Part shown: in pieces, positions 54,379 to 63,826 of the stretch
Layout: the number at the start of each line of letters is the position of its first letter
Position numbering within the stretch: the stretch's first letter is position 1
Assembly (NCBI GenBank): GCA_022791975.1
Contig: JAAWAC010000041.1
Location: 281,363 to 345,362, forward strand
Direction: 5' to 3'
DNA: 64,000 bases
Source: Lachnospiraceae bacterium
GTDB lineage: Bacteria; Bacillota; Clostridia; Lachnospirales; Lachnospiraceae
The notes under the pieces: model-generated
What the model was told of the DNA's origin: nothing
The model's database searches: none
Seen by the model: the letters and a program-made list of their open reading frames with translations, nothing else
Position numbers and translations under genes: made by a program

Positions 54379-54451
54379 GAGGACTGCCGCAGCAGATTGC
54401 AACGGGCTCTAATAGGAGCCTGTGCATGGAAGCTTTGCGGCAGTTCTTTTT
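54379..54451 (+). terminator. Long branched terminator after the small membrane protein gene
   Basis: A 13-bp outer stem (54379-54391 with 54436-54448, two G-U) encloses an inner hairpin GGCTC/GAGCC; TTTTTCT follows the outer stem. Confidence 0.75.
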
Positions 54452-54547
54452 CTGATCTGCATCTTTCTGGCAGGTGAAAAGGGATTATGCTTGTCAGGAG
54501 AAATTATGAATAAAGCTGCAATGCCAGGCAGGAAAGGGGAGGGCTAT

Positions 54548-55999
54548 ATGAAAAAAGGACAGGTTTTTGAGGGGATTGTGGAAAAAGTAGATTTTCCCAA
54601 CAAAGGTTTGATACAGGTGGAGGATCGGCCGATCTGGGTGAAAAATACCCTTCCCGGACAGCGGGTACGCTTTGCGGTACAAAAGATGCGCAAAGGGAAA
54701 TGCCAGGGACGGCTCCTGGAGGTGCTGGAGCATGCAAAGCAGGAGGTACCAGCGGCTTGCGGGCATTTTGTTGATTGTGGCGGATGCACGTATCAAAACC
54801 TGTCCTACGGGGATCAGTTGCGGCTTAAGGAGAAACAGGTGAAAGAACTTCTGGACCAGGCTATTTGCGGGAAAGGACATTCCTATGTCTATGAGGAGGC
54901 TCTGCCAAGTCCCCGGGCCTATGGCTATCGCAACAAGATGGAGTATTCCTTTGGAGATGCCTGCAAGGATGGCCCGTTGGCTCTGGGGCTTCACAAACGG
55001 GGAAGCTTTTATGATATTGTGACCACAGAGGATTGCCGCATTGCAGACGGGGATTTTGGACGAATTCTGGGGGAAACTTTGGATTTTTTTGAAAAGCAGA
55101 ACCTGCCTTTTTATCATAAAATGAGACACCAGGGATATCTGCGCCATCTTTTGATCCGGAAGGGGGCGAAGACCGGGGAGATTTTGGTGGATCTGGTGAC
55201 CACTACCCAGCTGGAGGGACTGGCTGCGGGTATCCGGCCAGAGGGGATGAAGGCAGAGGAGCAGGAATGCCAGATCCTAAATGCCTGGCGGGATCGGCTG
55301 CTGGGGATCTCCCTTGAGGGAACTCTGACCGGAATTCTTCACACAAAAAATGACAGCCTGGCGGATGTGGTGCAGAGTGACTCCACGGAGCTAATCTATG
55401 GAAGGGATTATTTTTACGAGGAGCTTTTGGGACTTCGCTTTCGGATTTCTCCCTTTTCCTTTTTCCAGACCAATTCTCTGGGGGCAGAGGTGCTCTACGA
55501 CAAGGCGCGGACTTATGTGGGAGAGACAAAGGACAAAGTGATTTTTGATCTATACAGCGGGACAGGCACCATTGCCCAGATTTTGGCTCCCGTGGCCAGG
55601 GAGGTTATCGGGGTAGAGATTGTGGAGGAGGCCGTGGAGGCCGCCCGGGCCAACGCAGCCCTGAACGGGCTTTCAAATTGCCGTTTCCTGGCCGGGGATG
55701 TGCTGAAGGTGTTGGATACCCTTGAGGAACGGCCAGACTTGATTGTGCTCGATCCACCCCGGGATGGGATTCATCCCAAGGCCCTGGAAAAGATCATTGC
55801 CTATGGGGTGGAGCAGCTGGTTTATATTTCCTGCAAGCCTACCAGCTTGGCCCGGGATCTGGGAGTGTTTTTAGAGCGGGGATATGAGGTGGCGAAGGCT
55901 GGATGTGTGGATATGTTTCCTTGGTCGGGGAATGTGGAGACGGTTGTAATGCTTTCCAAGGGAGAAATCGACTCGAAGAAGGTTCGGGTGGAGTTCTAG
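54548..55999 (+). CDS. rlmD: 23S rRNA (uracil-C5)-methyltransferase RlmD family, ends at an in-frame amber codon
   Basis: 483 residues. TRAM domain (about 3-60), a Cys cluster for [4Fe-4S] starting CGHFVDCGGCTYQN (about 75-88), SAM loop FDLYSGTGTIAQ (about 335), and the nucleophile Cys in YISCKPTSLARDL (about 430). Methylates uracil-1939-type positions of 23S rRNA. Start at ATG 54548 behind GGGGAGG. The gene ends with TAG at 55997, but the frame continues without interruption into the C-terminal module (next entry), so this is probably a shortened form of a longer clostridial protein. Confidence 0.93.
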   Translation: MKKGQVFEGIVEKVDFPNKGLIQVEDRPIWVKNTLPGQRVRFAVQKMRKGKCQGRLLEVLEHAKQEVPAACGHFVDCGGCTYQNLSYGDQLRLKEKQVKELLDQAICGKGHSYVYEEALPSPRAYGYRNKMEYSFGDACKDGPLALGLHKRGSFYDIVTTEDCRIADGDFGRILGETLDFFEKQNLPFYHKMRHQGYLRHLLIRKGAKTGEILVDLVTTTQLEGLAAGIRPEGMKAEEQECQILNAWRDRLLGISLEGTLTGILHTKNDSLADVVQSDSTELIYGRDYFYEELLGLRFRISPFSFFQTNSLGAEVLYDKARTYVGETKDKVIFDLYSGTGTIAQILAPVAREVIGVEIVEEAVEAARANAALNGLSNCRFLAGDVLKVLDTLEERPDLIVLDPPRDGIHPKALEKIIAYGVEQLVYISCKPTSLARDLGVFLERGYEVAKAGCVDMFPWSGNVETVVMLSKGEIDSKKVRVEF

Positions 56000-56014
56000 C
56001 TGGAGGATAAGGAT

Positions 56015-56245
56015 ATGTCCGGGTTCCAGAAGGGCGCAACCTATGAGCAGATCAAGGTATATGTATTAGAGCATACCGGCTTGAAGATATCTTCCCTGTA
56101 TATCTCTCAGGTCAAACGGAAGTGTGGGCTAGACGTGGGACAAAATTATAACCTGTCAAAGAAAGAAGATGCCAGAGTGCCGCAGTGTCCGCCGGAGAAG
56201 GAAGCGGCGATTGTGGAGGCGTTGAAGCATTTTCAGATGATATAA
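56015..56245 (+). CDS. C-terminal module normally fused to RlmD, separated by UAG
   Basis: 76 residues from ATG 56015, in the same frame as rlmD; only TAG and four sense codons (L-E-D-K-D) separate them. The sequence MSGFQKGATYEQIKVYVLEH then SSLYISQVKRKCGL and CPPEKEAAIVEALKHFQMI is, as I recall, the usual C-terminal part of Lachnospiraceae RlmD-like methyltransferases, where VEFS-LEDMDMSGFQ is common. So a single change to TAG could have split the gene. GGAGG at 56002-56006 lies 8 bases before the ATG, so the module may still be translated on its own. Confidence 0.78.
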   Translation: MSGFQKGATYEQIKVYVLEHTGLKISSLYISQVKRKCGLDVGQNYNLSKKEDARVPQCPPEKEAAIVEALKHFQMI

Positions 56246-56252
56246 TCATTCT

Positions 56253-56285
56253 AGGGCCTGGGCATTTTAGCTTAGGCCCTTTTTC
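56253..56285 (+). terminator. Terminator after the rlmD region
   Basis: An 11-bp stem (56253-56263 with 56270-56280, two G-U) followed by TTTTC, eight bases after the stop codon. It marks the left edge of the restriction-modification island. Confidence 0.8.
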
Positions 56286-56319
56286 ACGGCCTTAGAACTC
56301 ACTATTTCGTGAATTTTAT

Positions 56320-56348
56320 TTGCCTTTTAGTGCAGAATTAAGTAAACT
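56320..56348 (+). promoter_or_regulatory. Promoter of the type I restriction-modification operon
   Basis: TTGCCT, 17 bases, TAAACT, about 28 bases before the XRE regulator start. Confidence 0.5.
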
Positions 56349-56376
56349 AGAAATGAAAAATATCAGGAGGTGCAGG

Positions 56377-56604
56377 ATGGCAATTAGCTATAATCGTCTT
56401 TGGAAACGATTGATAGATCATGATTTGAGTAAAACCGATATGATGCACCGTGCAAACATCAGCACCAATGTTCTGGCACGTCTAGGAAAAGGTGCGCCTG
56501 TTTCAATGGAAAGCATGGAAAAAATCTGTAAAGTGTTAAACTGCAATATTGGCGATGTTATGGAATTTGTTCCTGATAATGAAGACGGAGGAAAAGACGC
56601 ATGA
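56377..56604 (+). CDS. XRE-family helix-turn-helix regulator of the R-M operon
   Basis: 75 residues, almost entirely an HTH_26/Cro-type domain: NRLWKRLIDHDLSKTDMMHR and ISTNVLARLGKGAPVSMESM, then LNCNIGDVMEF. Small regulators of this type often precede restriction genes and may delay restriction after entry into a new host. ATG 56377 has AGGAGG 6 bases upstream; the longer frame from 56320 would start inside the promoter. It overlaps hsdM by ATGA. Confidence 0.88.
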   Translation: MAISYNRLWKRLIDHDLSKTDMMHRANISTNVLARLGKGAPVSMESMEKICKVLNCNIGDVMEFVPDNEDGGKDA

Positions 56605-58133
56605 TTACAGGCGCAATCAAAAATAAAGTGGATAAAATCTGGACGGACATCTGGGCCGGTGGCATTACTAATCCTTTGACAGTAATTGAGCAGCTAACCT
56701 ATTTGATGTTCATTCGTTCTCTTGATGAAAAAGAACTGGAGACAGAAGAATTTGAAAACATGAGCGGCGAGAAGATGGATAAAATCTTTCCGCAATCCCC
56801 TATCGGGCAGTCTATGCGCTGGAGCAAATTCAAAAATGACGATCCGCGTGACATTTATAATGTCATTTCCCAGCGGGTGTTCCCTGCTATTAAAAGCATG
56901 AAGCATGGCCATCTGCCCGATTTTACGGAGCAGGGCGAGATGACCGAAATCGTGGATAACACTGAGAATGATGTGGAAAAGGATACTGCTTTCGCCCGGT
57001 ACATGAGCGATGCAATGTTCCTGATTCCTACACCGCAGGTATTGCAAAAAATCATTACAGGCTTGGACGACCTGTATGAGCACGACATTTCCGATTTGGA
57101 TATGCAGGGCGATCTGTACGAGTATATGCTGGGGAAACTTTCTACTGCCGGTCAAAACGGCCAGTTCCGTACACCCCGGCATATCATCAAAATGATGGTG
57201 GAGCTTTTGCAGCCCACCCCAGAGGATACAATCTGTGACCCAGCCTGTGGTACAGCTGGCTTTCTGGTAGCTTCGGCAGAGTACATCCGCAGCTATTATG
57301 AAGATACAATGACAAACGAGCAATGGGAACATTTCTTTGGACCAATGTTTACCGGATTTGACACAGACCGCACCATGCTGCGACTTTCGGCTATGAACCT
57401 GATGCTCCACTCGATTACGCACCCCGAAATTGACTACCAGGACAGCGTTTCCAAGCAGAACCAAATCCGGGATAAATATACTATCTGCCTAGCAAATCCA
57501 CCTTTCAAGGGTACCATTGACGCTGAAAGTATCAACGATGATTTGAAGGTTGTTACCAACACGAAAAAGACTGAGCTACTGTTCCTGGCACTATTTCTGC
57601 GGATGCTGAAAAAAGGCGGCCGGTGCGCCTGTATCGTACCGGATGGTGTGCTGTTCGGTTCTTCTAAAGCACACAAATCCGTCCGAAAGGAGTTGGTGGA
57701 GAATCATCAGCTCCGGGCGGTGATCTCCATGCCATCCGGTGTGTTCAAACCCTATGCAGGCGTTTCCACGGCGGTGCTGGTGTTCACTAAAACTGGAGCG
57801 GGTGGCACGGAAAATGTGTGGTTCTACGATATGAAATCCGATGGCTTTTCGCTGGATGACAAGCGTAGCGAGGTACCAGAAAACGACATTTCCGGCATCA
57901 TCAACCGGTTCCACAATTTGGAGCAGGAAACCAGTCGCCAGCGCACCGAACAGAGCTTCTTTGTGCCCAAGCAGGAAATCGCAGATAACGACTATGACCT
58001 TTCCATCAACAAATACAAAAAGGTAGAGTATGTGCCTGTAGAGTATCCTTCTACAGCAGAAATTATGGCCGACCTGCATGAATTGGAAATGGAGATTACC
58101 GCAGGACTGGCAGAGTTGGAGGAGATGTTGTAA
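56601..58133 (+). CDS. hsdM: Type I restriction-modification methyltransferase subunit HsdM
   Basis: 510 residues. Helical N-terminal domain (1-145), then the N6-adenine methylase fold with SAM motif DPACGTAG (213-220) and catalytic NPPF (299-302). With HsdS it methylates adenine in a two-part target; with HsdR it forms the restriction complex. Overlaps its neighbours (ATGA with the regulator, TAATG with hsdS). Confidence 0.97.
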   Translation: MITGAIKNKVDKIWTDIWAGGITNPLTVIEQLTYLMFIRSLDEKELETEEFENMSGEKMDKIFPQSPIGQSMRWSKFKNDDPRDIYNVISQRVFPAIKSMKHGHLPDFTEQGEMTEIVDNTENDVEKDTAFARYMSDAMFLIPTPQVLQKIITGLDDLYEHDISDLDMQGDLYEYMLGKLSTAGQNGQFRTPRHIIKMMVELLQPTPEDTICDPACGTAGFLVASAEYIRSYYEDTMTNEQWEHFFGPMFTGFDTDRTMLRLSAMNLMLHSITHPEIDYQDSVSKQNQIRDKYTICLANPPFKGTIDAESINDDLKVVTNTKKTELLFLALFLRMLKKGGRCACIVPDGVLFGSSKAHKSVRKELVENHQLRAVISMPSGVFKPYAGVSTAVLVFTKTGAGGTENVWFYDMKSDGFSLDDKRSEVPENDISGIINRFHNLEQETSRQRTEQSFFVPKQEIADNDYDLSINKYKKVEYVPVEYPSTAEIMADLHELEMEITAGLAELEEML

Positions 58134-59245
58134 TGGCTAGGTTGGGGGATTATACTTATATAAAAACTGGAAAGCTGGATGCGAATGCATCGTCTGATAA
58201 TGGCATATATCCATTTTTTACTTGCTCTAAAGAATCTCTTTTAATAGATACATATAGCTATGATTGCGAATGTGTTTTGGTTGCGGGAAATGGTGACTTA
58301 AACATAAAATATTATTCGGGAAAATTCGATGCATACCAGCGAACATATATTATTGAAAGTAACAATAAAGAAAAATTATTTGTACGATATTTATATTATT
58401 TTCTCGATAAATATGTTGAAACTTTGCGTGAACAGTCCATAGGTGGAGTTATCAAGTATATAAAACTTGGAAATTTAACTGAAGCGCATATTCCTCTCCC
58501 ACCTCTTGACAAACAGCGCAAAATTGCAGCTGCGTTGGACAAGGTCAGCGACCTGATTTCCAAACGTCGCCAGCAGCTGGACATGCTGGATGAATTGGTG
58601 AAATCCCGATTTGTCGAGATATTTGGGGATCCGATGACGAATCCACATAATTTACCAAAAGTGATGTTAGGATCAGTTTTAACAATCGAGCCGCAGAATG
58701 GACTTTATAAGCCTCAGTCAGATTATGTATCGGATGGGACAGGCGTACCGATTCTCCGAATAGATAGTTTTTATGATGGCAAAGTATCGAATCTTTCATC
58801 ACTAAAGCGGCTAATTTGTTCAGAAATAGAGCTTAAGCGATACTCGCTATACGAAAATGATATTGTTATCAACCGAGTTAATAGCATTGAATATCTCGGC
58901 AAGTGCGGTTTGATTCAAGGGTTAGTAGAAAATACGGTTTTTGAGTCAAATATGATGAGATTACATGTAGACGAACACAAATTTCATCCGGTCTACATCA
59001 CGAAACTGCTTTGCTCTGAATTTATTTATCAGCAAATTTTGAAACGAGCAAAAAAGGCGGTCAATCAAGCCAGTATCAACCAAAAAGATGTACAATCTTT
59101 TGTAGTCTATATGCCTCCGATAGAGCAGCAGGACCAATTTGCCGCTTTCGTTGCTCAGACTGACAAATCAAAATTGGCAATTCAAAAGAGTCTTGAAAAG
59201 CTGAAAATACTGAAAAAAGCACTGATGCAGGAATACTTTGGGTAA
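58133..59245 (+). CDS. hsdS: Type I restriction specificity subunit HsdS
   Basis: 370 residues in the usual two-half layout. First target-recognition domain about 1-120, central conserved helices PLPPLDKQRKIAAALDKVSD to KSRFVEIFGDP (about 122-165), second recognition domain about 170-310, and distal helices PPIEQQDQFAAFVAQTDKSK onward. The recognition domains are AT-richer than the surroundings, as usual for exchangeable segments. The DNA target cannot be read from sequence. ATG shares one base with the hsdM TAA. Confidence 0.95.
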   Translation: MARLGDYTYIKTGKLDANASSDNGIYPFFTCSKESLLIDTYSYDCECVLVAGNGDLNIKYYSGKFDAYQRTYIIESNNKEKLFVRYLYYFLDKYVETLREQSIGGVIKYIKLGNLTEAHIPLPPLDKQRKIAAALDKVSDLISKRRQQLDMLDELVKSRFVEIFGDPMTNPHNLPKVMLGSVLTIEPQNGLYKPQSDYVSDGTGVPILRIDSFYDGKVSNLSSLKRLICSEIELKRYSLYENDIVINRVNSIEYLGKCGLIQGLVENTVFESNMMRLHVDEHKFHPVYITKLLCSEFIYQQILKRAKKAVNQASINQKDVQSFVVYMPPIEQQDQFAAFVAQTDKSKLAIQKSLEKLKILKKALMQEYFG

Positions 59246-59258
59246 AGGAGGATTTTTC

Positions 59259-60434
59259 ATGCTGGATAAAGAATATGGGCGAAAACACAAAGAGGCTAAT
59301 CCTGTTGTCGCAATTTGTTATGACTTCGACAAAACCTTATCTCCAGATGATATGCAGGCACAGGGTTATATCCAATCCGTGGGTTATAACGTTCCTGATT
59401 TTTGGAAAAAATCAAATTCTCTCGCTTCCGATAATGAAATGGACCAAAACCTTGCTTATATGTACATGATGAAACAGGAATCCGAGGGAAAAGTCTTATT
59501 TACCAAAGAGAAATTAGCTGAATATGGTGCCTCTGTTCAACTGTTCCCTGGAGTTGAGGAATGGTTTGAGCGCATTCGGGAATACGGAAAAAGCCAAGGG
59601 GCTATCGTGGAACACTACATCATTTCTTCTGGCTTAAAAGAAATGATCGAGGGGACTTCCGTTGCAAAAGCTAGAGCATTTGAAAAAATTTACGCTAGTT
59701 CTTTTTATTATAATGAAAAGGGCGTAGCAGTATGGCCTGCTCAAGTGGTAAATTACACCAATAAGACACAATTTTTGTTTCGAATTGAAAAAGGTGTACT
59801 GGACATTAATGATTCCGCTGTCAATGAATCCTTTTCTCCCGAAGAAATGAGGGTACCATTTCGTAATATAGTTTATATCGGCGATAGTGATACAGATATT
59901 CCATGTATGAAACTTGTTACCTCATACGGCGGGCATTCTATTGGCGTCTATAATGCAGAAAGCAAGGACAAGACAAAAGTATATAAAATGATGCGAGATG
60001 GAAGAATTAAATATTTTGCACCAGCCGATTACAGAGAAGGAACTGAATTAGACCTGTTGGTAAAAGCTATCATCAATCGAACTGCTGCGAATGAGGCTCT
60101 GGAAACGCTGCACTATAAGTATAAAATAGAACGAATCAAAGCAGACAAAGAAAGTAATGAGGAAGAGCGGAAAAGAACTGATTTGCTCATCGCCTTAGAA
60201 AACAGTAGCAGTTTTGCAACTACGCATTCTCTTATCAGCGAGTTACAGGAAATTGATGATTGGTCTTATGAAGAAAAAGAAATCCTATTCAAAATTGCTC
60301 TCGATAATAGTCAAGTACGCTATATTCTGCGCGATTTAGATGTGGAAACTTTTTACACAAAGTTGTTAAAAAGCATGAAAATCATAACGTCAAATGTGCA
60401 AGCGGTTAAGGATATCTTAGAAAGTGATGATTAA
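59259..60434 (+). CDS. HAD-superfamily hydrolase embedded in the type I R-M operon
   Basis: 391 residues. HAD motif I is CYDFDKTLS (Asp22, Asp24), motif II near residue 123 (YIISSGLK), motif III Lys near 169, and motif IV GDSDTD (about 208-213), so a metal-dependent phosphatase is expected. The large cap between motifs I and II (residues 30-115) and a C-terminal helical region of about 120 residues (KADKESNEEERKRTDLLIAL onward) have no assigned role. It sits between hsdS and hsdR with 13 and about 10 base spacings, so it belongs to the operon. Start at ATG 59259 behind AAAGGAGG. Confidence 0.88.
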   Translation: MLDKEYGRKHKEANPVVAICYDFDKTLSPDDMQAQGYIQSVGYNVPDFWKKSNSLASDNEMDQNLAYMYMMKQESEGKVLFTKEKLAEYGASVQLFPGVEEWFERIREYGKSQGAIVEHYIISSGLKEMIEGTSVAKARAFEKIYASSFYYNEKGVAVWPAQVVNYTNKTQFLFRIEKGVLDINDSAVNESFSPEEMRVPFRNIVYIGDSDTDIPCMKLVTSYGGHSIGVYNAESKDKTKVYKMMRDGRIKYFAPADYREGTELDLLVKAIINRTAANEALETLHYKYKIERIKADKESNEEERKRTDLLIALENSSSFATTHSLISELQEIDDWSYEEKEILFKIALDNSQVRYILRDLDVETFYTKLLKSMKIITSNVQAVKDILESDD

Positions 60435-60446
60435 GGAAGCATGCTT

Positions 60447-63400
60447 ATGATGAACTTTTCTTTTCTTTCACAAAAAACTGAATACGCGCTGTTTTCCCCA
60501 GCCTGCGTGGAAGCCGAAAAAATTTATGCTTCTGCTCCTGCCATGTGCGCAGTTGGCTGCCGAAAAGCACTGGAGCTGGCGGTTAAGTGGGTCTATACAG
60601 CGGATAAGACTATGAAAATGCCCTATAAGGACAATCTGCAATCTCTTATCCATGAACCGTCATTCCGCTTCGCAGTGGATTCTAATACCTGGGGTAAACT
60701 ACCTTTCATCATCAAGTTGGGTAATCTGGCAGTACATACAGAACGGAGTGTGCAGTCCAATGATGCTTTTGCGTCATTGAAGGGCTTGTTTGAGTTCATC
60801 CAGTGGATTGACTACTGTTATGGAACTGATTATCAGGAGCGTGTCTTTGACGAAAGCCTGGTTCCCACCGAAAAGGTGATGGTGGATACTCGGAAAATCA
60901 AGAAACAGGAAAGCCTGCTGGATGAAAAAGAAGCAGAGATTGAGGCACTACGCAAACAAATTGAGCAGATGTCAGCCAAATACACCACTGAGAAAGAGCG
61001 ACATCAGCAGGAGCGTTCTTTCCAGCCGGAAGATTTGTCTGAGTTCCAGACGCGGAAAATTTACATTGACGTAGATTTGAAGTTCATGGGCTGGAAATTC
61101 GCTGGTACAGATGCAGATGTACAGGAGGAATATCCTGTACAGGGTATGGCTGGCGTGGTGGGCCAGATGGGTTACTGTGACTATGTGCTGTTTGGCAAGG
61201 ATGGCCTTCCGCTGGCCGTGATTGAGGCGAAGCGAACCAGCAAAGACCCTAACATTGGGCGTAAGCAGGCAGTTTTGTACGCGGATTGTTTGGAACGGAA
61301 ATTTGGTCGACGTCCGATGATGTTCACCACTAACGGCTTTGAGACTTATTATTGGGATGACCAGTCCGGTCCCCAGCGCAAGGTCAGCGGCGTATTTAGC
61401 AAAGATGATTTACAAAAGTTGATGAACCGCCGTGCTGAACGGCAAGACTTGATGAGCATTCCCATCGATGATAAAATCACAGATCGCTACTACCAAAAAG
61501 AGGCCATACGGGCTGTTTGCGGACAGATAGAACAGGGATTTCGTAAGCATCTTCTGGTAATGGCGACTGGCACAGGGAAGACAAGGACTGCGTCCAGCCT
61601 GACCGATGTGCTTAGCCGCGGCAAATGGATTACCAATATTCTTTTTCTGGCTGACCGCACCGCCCTGGTAAAACAGGCAAAGGATGATTTTAAGCAGTAT
61701 CTGCCGGATATGTCCCTGTGTAATCTGTGCTCCAACAAGGATGACCGAAATGCTCGGATTATGTTTTCCACCTACCCAACGATTTTGAATGCCATCGACG
61801 ACACCAAATCCAAAGATGGCCGCCAGTTGTTTACCCCGGCACATTTCGATTTAATCATTATTGATGAAAGTCACCGGAGTATTTTCAAAAAATACCGGGC
61901 GATTTTTGAATACTTCGATGCTTTGATGGTTGGTCTTACTGCCACGCCGAAAACAGATGTGGATCGCAATACCTATGATTTCTTTGAGATGGAGCACGGT
62001 GTACCTACTTATGCCTATGATTATGAAACAGCAGTCTACCAAGATCACGTGCTTGTACCATACTATAATTATGAGGTCAAAACCAAGTTCTTGCACGAAG
62101 GCATTACCTACGATGACCTTTCTGACGAAGATAAAGAGCGTTACGAAGATGACTTCATTGAAGATGGTATGATGCCGGACTTTATTCCATCTGCGGCACT
62201 TAATAAATTTGTGTTCAATGAAACGACGGTGGATATTGTATTGCAGGATTTAATGGAGCGGGGCATCAAGGTAGCAGGCGGGGATCGGTTAGGTAAAACC
62301 ATTATCTTTGCGCAGAATAAACGCCACGCAGAATTCATTCTGGAGCGGTTTAACAAACTCTATCCACAGTATCACGGTTCATTCTCCCAGCGCGTGATTT
62401 GTGACGACAGTTATGCGCAAACCATTATTGATGATTTCAAACAGCCGGAAAAGGAGCCGCATATCGCCGTGTCGGTGGATATGATGGACACGGGTATTGA
62501 TGTGCCGGAATGCGTCAATCTGGTATTTTTTAAAAAGGTACGCTCCAAAGCAAAGTTCTGGCAGATGATCGGTCGGGGTACTCGTTTGTGCAAAGGATTG
62601 TCCTGCCTGGATCAGATAGATGGAGCATATACGGATAAACGGCGCTTCCTGATTTTTGATTACTGCGGAAATTTTGAATATTTCCGGGAATATAAGGAAA
62701 GGTATGAGGCCAGAGAGACAAAGACATTATCGGAAAATATTTTCGGCAAACAGATTAAAATTGCTATAGCGCTACAAGAAAGCGCCTTTGCCGGAGAGGA
62801 CTATCAAGCATGGAGAAACAAACTTGTTGGTACCTGCCATAAGCAAGTTGCGGCACTGAACCAAGATTTGATTTCTGTAAAACTGCGGATACAGTACGTA
62901 GAAAAATATAAAAAACGGGATGCCTTTCTTTCCATAAACGAGGGTGATAGAGGCGAGTTGCTGACACAGATTGCACCGCTTGTCCAATCGGAAGAAACTG
63001 ATGAATTCGCCAAGCGGTTTGATAACTTTATGTACGGGCTGATATTGGCACATATTGAACAGATGCCTGCTTTCAAGTATGCCAAGAAGCAGTTGTGTGA
63101 CACTGCTTTTCTGCTGGAGCGCAAGGCAAATATTCCGCAGATTAAGGAAAAGCTACCGCTGTTGCAGGAAATCCATACCGATGCCTTTTGGAACGCCAAT
63201 GATATTCTGCTGTTTGAAAAGATTCGTAGAGAGCTTCGTGGTTTGATTCGTTTTTTGGATGAAGATGACGGAGGGCAAAAACGTATTATTACCAAACTTA
63301 CTGATCCAATTATAGATAGCCAGGAAGGGGTTCAGCTGGATACAGCGTATGACTTTGAAGATTACCGTGCCAAAGTAAACCGCTATATCAATGAGCATGG

Positions 63401-63824
63401 AAATACGCTGGCTATTTACAAGCTGACCCATAATATTCCGTTGTCTATGGGCGATTATCAGGAGCTGGAACGAGTTTTGACAAGCGAACTTGGGAGCAAA
63501 GAAGATTACAAGCGGGAATTTGGAGACACGCCATTTGGCCTGTTGATTCGCAAGCTTGCCAAGCTGGATCACGATGCTGCTTTGCAGGCGTTTTCTGCTT
63601 TTATCAACGACCAGTTTTTGAATCAGAAACAAATTGCCTTTGTAAAAAAGATTATCAATCATATTGAGCTGAATGGGTATATGGAAAATGTTTCGGAACT
63701 CACAAAGCCGCCATTTGATAAGCCGGTCAGCTTTATCAAGCTGTTTGATGTAAAGACTAGAATAGCATTGATGGCAACCATCAATCAGATTCGTGAGAAT
63801 GCGGTTCAAATTGTAGCATCATAA
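60447..63824 (+). CDS. hsdR: Type I restriction endonuclease subunit HsdR with DUF4145-like N-terminus
   Basis: About 1,125 residues. Residues 1-130 resemble DUF4145, a domain attached to nucleases; 145-200 is a coiled coil; nuclease site CDYVL...IEAK (Asp about 245, Glu-x-Lys about 260-262); helicase Walker A ATGTGKT (about 373-379) and DESH (about 473-476); SF2 motif VI region QMIGRGTRLCKG; and a C-terminal EcoEI-type domain. It translocates and cuts unmodified DNA. I prefer ATG 60447 (AGGA 9 bases upstream); ATG 60441 is also possible. Confidence 0.95.
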   Translation: MMNFSFLSQKTEYALFSPACVEAEKIYASAPAMCAVGCRKALELAVKWVYTADKTMKMPYKDNLQSLIHEPSFRFAVDSNTWGKLPFIIKLGNLAVHTERSVQSNDAFASLKGLFEFIQWIDYCYGTDYQERVFDESLVPTEKVMVDTRKIKKQESLLDEKEAEIEALRKQIEQMSAKYTTEKERHQQERSFQPEDLSEFQTRKIYIDVDLKFMGWKFAGTDADVQEEYPVQGMAGVVGQMGYCDYVLFGKDGLPLAVIEAKRTSKDPNIGRKQAVLYADCLERKFGRRPMMFTTNGFETYYWDDQSGPQRKVSGVFSKDDLQKLMNRRAERQDLMSIPIDDKITDRYYQKEAIRAVCGQIEQGFRKHLLVMATGTGKTRTASSLTDVLSRGKWITNILFLADRTALVKQAKDDFKQYLPDMSLCNLCSNKDDRNARIMFSTYPTILNAIDDTKSKDGRQLFTPAHFDLIIIDESHRSIFKKYRAIFEYFDALMVGLTATPKTDVDRNTYDFFEMEHGVPTYAYDYETAVYQDHVLVPYYNYEVKTKFLHEGITYDDLSDEDKERYEDDFIEDGMMPDFIPSAALNKFVFNETTVDIVLQDLMERGIKVAGGDRLGKTIIFAQNKRHAEFILERFNKLYPQYHGSFSQRVICDDSYAQTIIDDFKQPEKEPHIAVSVDMMDTGIDVPECVNLVFFKKVRSKAKFWQMIGRGTRLCKGLSCLDQIDGAYTDKRRFLIFDYCGNFEYFREYKERYEARETKTLSENIFGKQIKIAIALQESAFAGEDYQAWRNKLVGTCHKQVAALNQDLISVKLRIQYVEKYKKRDAFLSINEGDRGELLTQIAPLVQSEETDEFAKRFDNFMYGLILAHIEQMPAFKYAKKQLCDTAFLLERKANIPQIKEKLPLLQEIHTDAFWNANDILLFEKIRRELRGLIRFLDEDDGGQKRIITKLTDPIIDSQEGVQLDTAYDFEDYRAKVNRYINEHGNTLAIYKLTHNIPLSMGDYQELERVLTSELGSKEDYKREFGDTPFGLLIRKLAKLDHDAALQAFSAFINDQFLNQKQIAFVKKIINHIELNGYMENVSELTKPPFDKPVSFIKLFDVKTRIALMATINQIRENAVQIVAS

Positions 63825-63826
63825 CA

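Noticed and set aside
56015..56245. Treating the 76-residue frame as an unrelated hypothetical gene
   Set aside because: It is in frame with rlmD and resembles the known C-terminal part of that protein family, so it is described as a split module.
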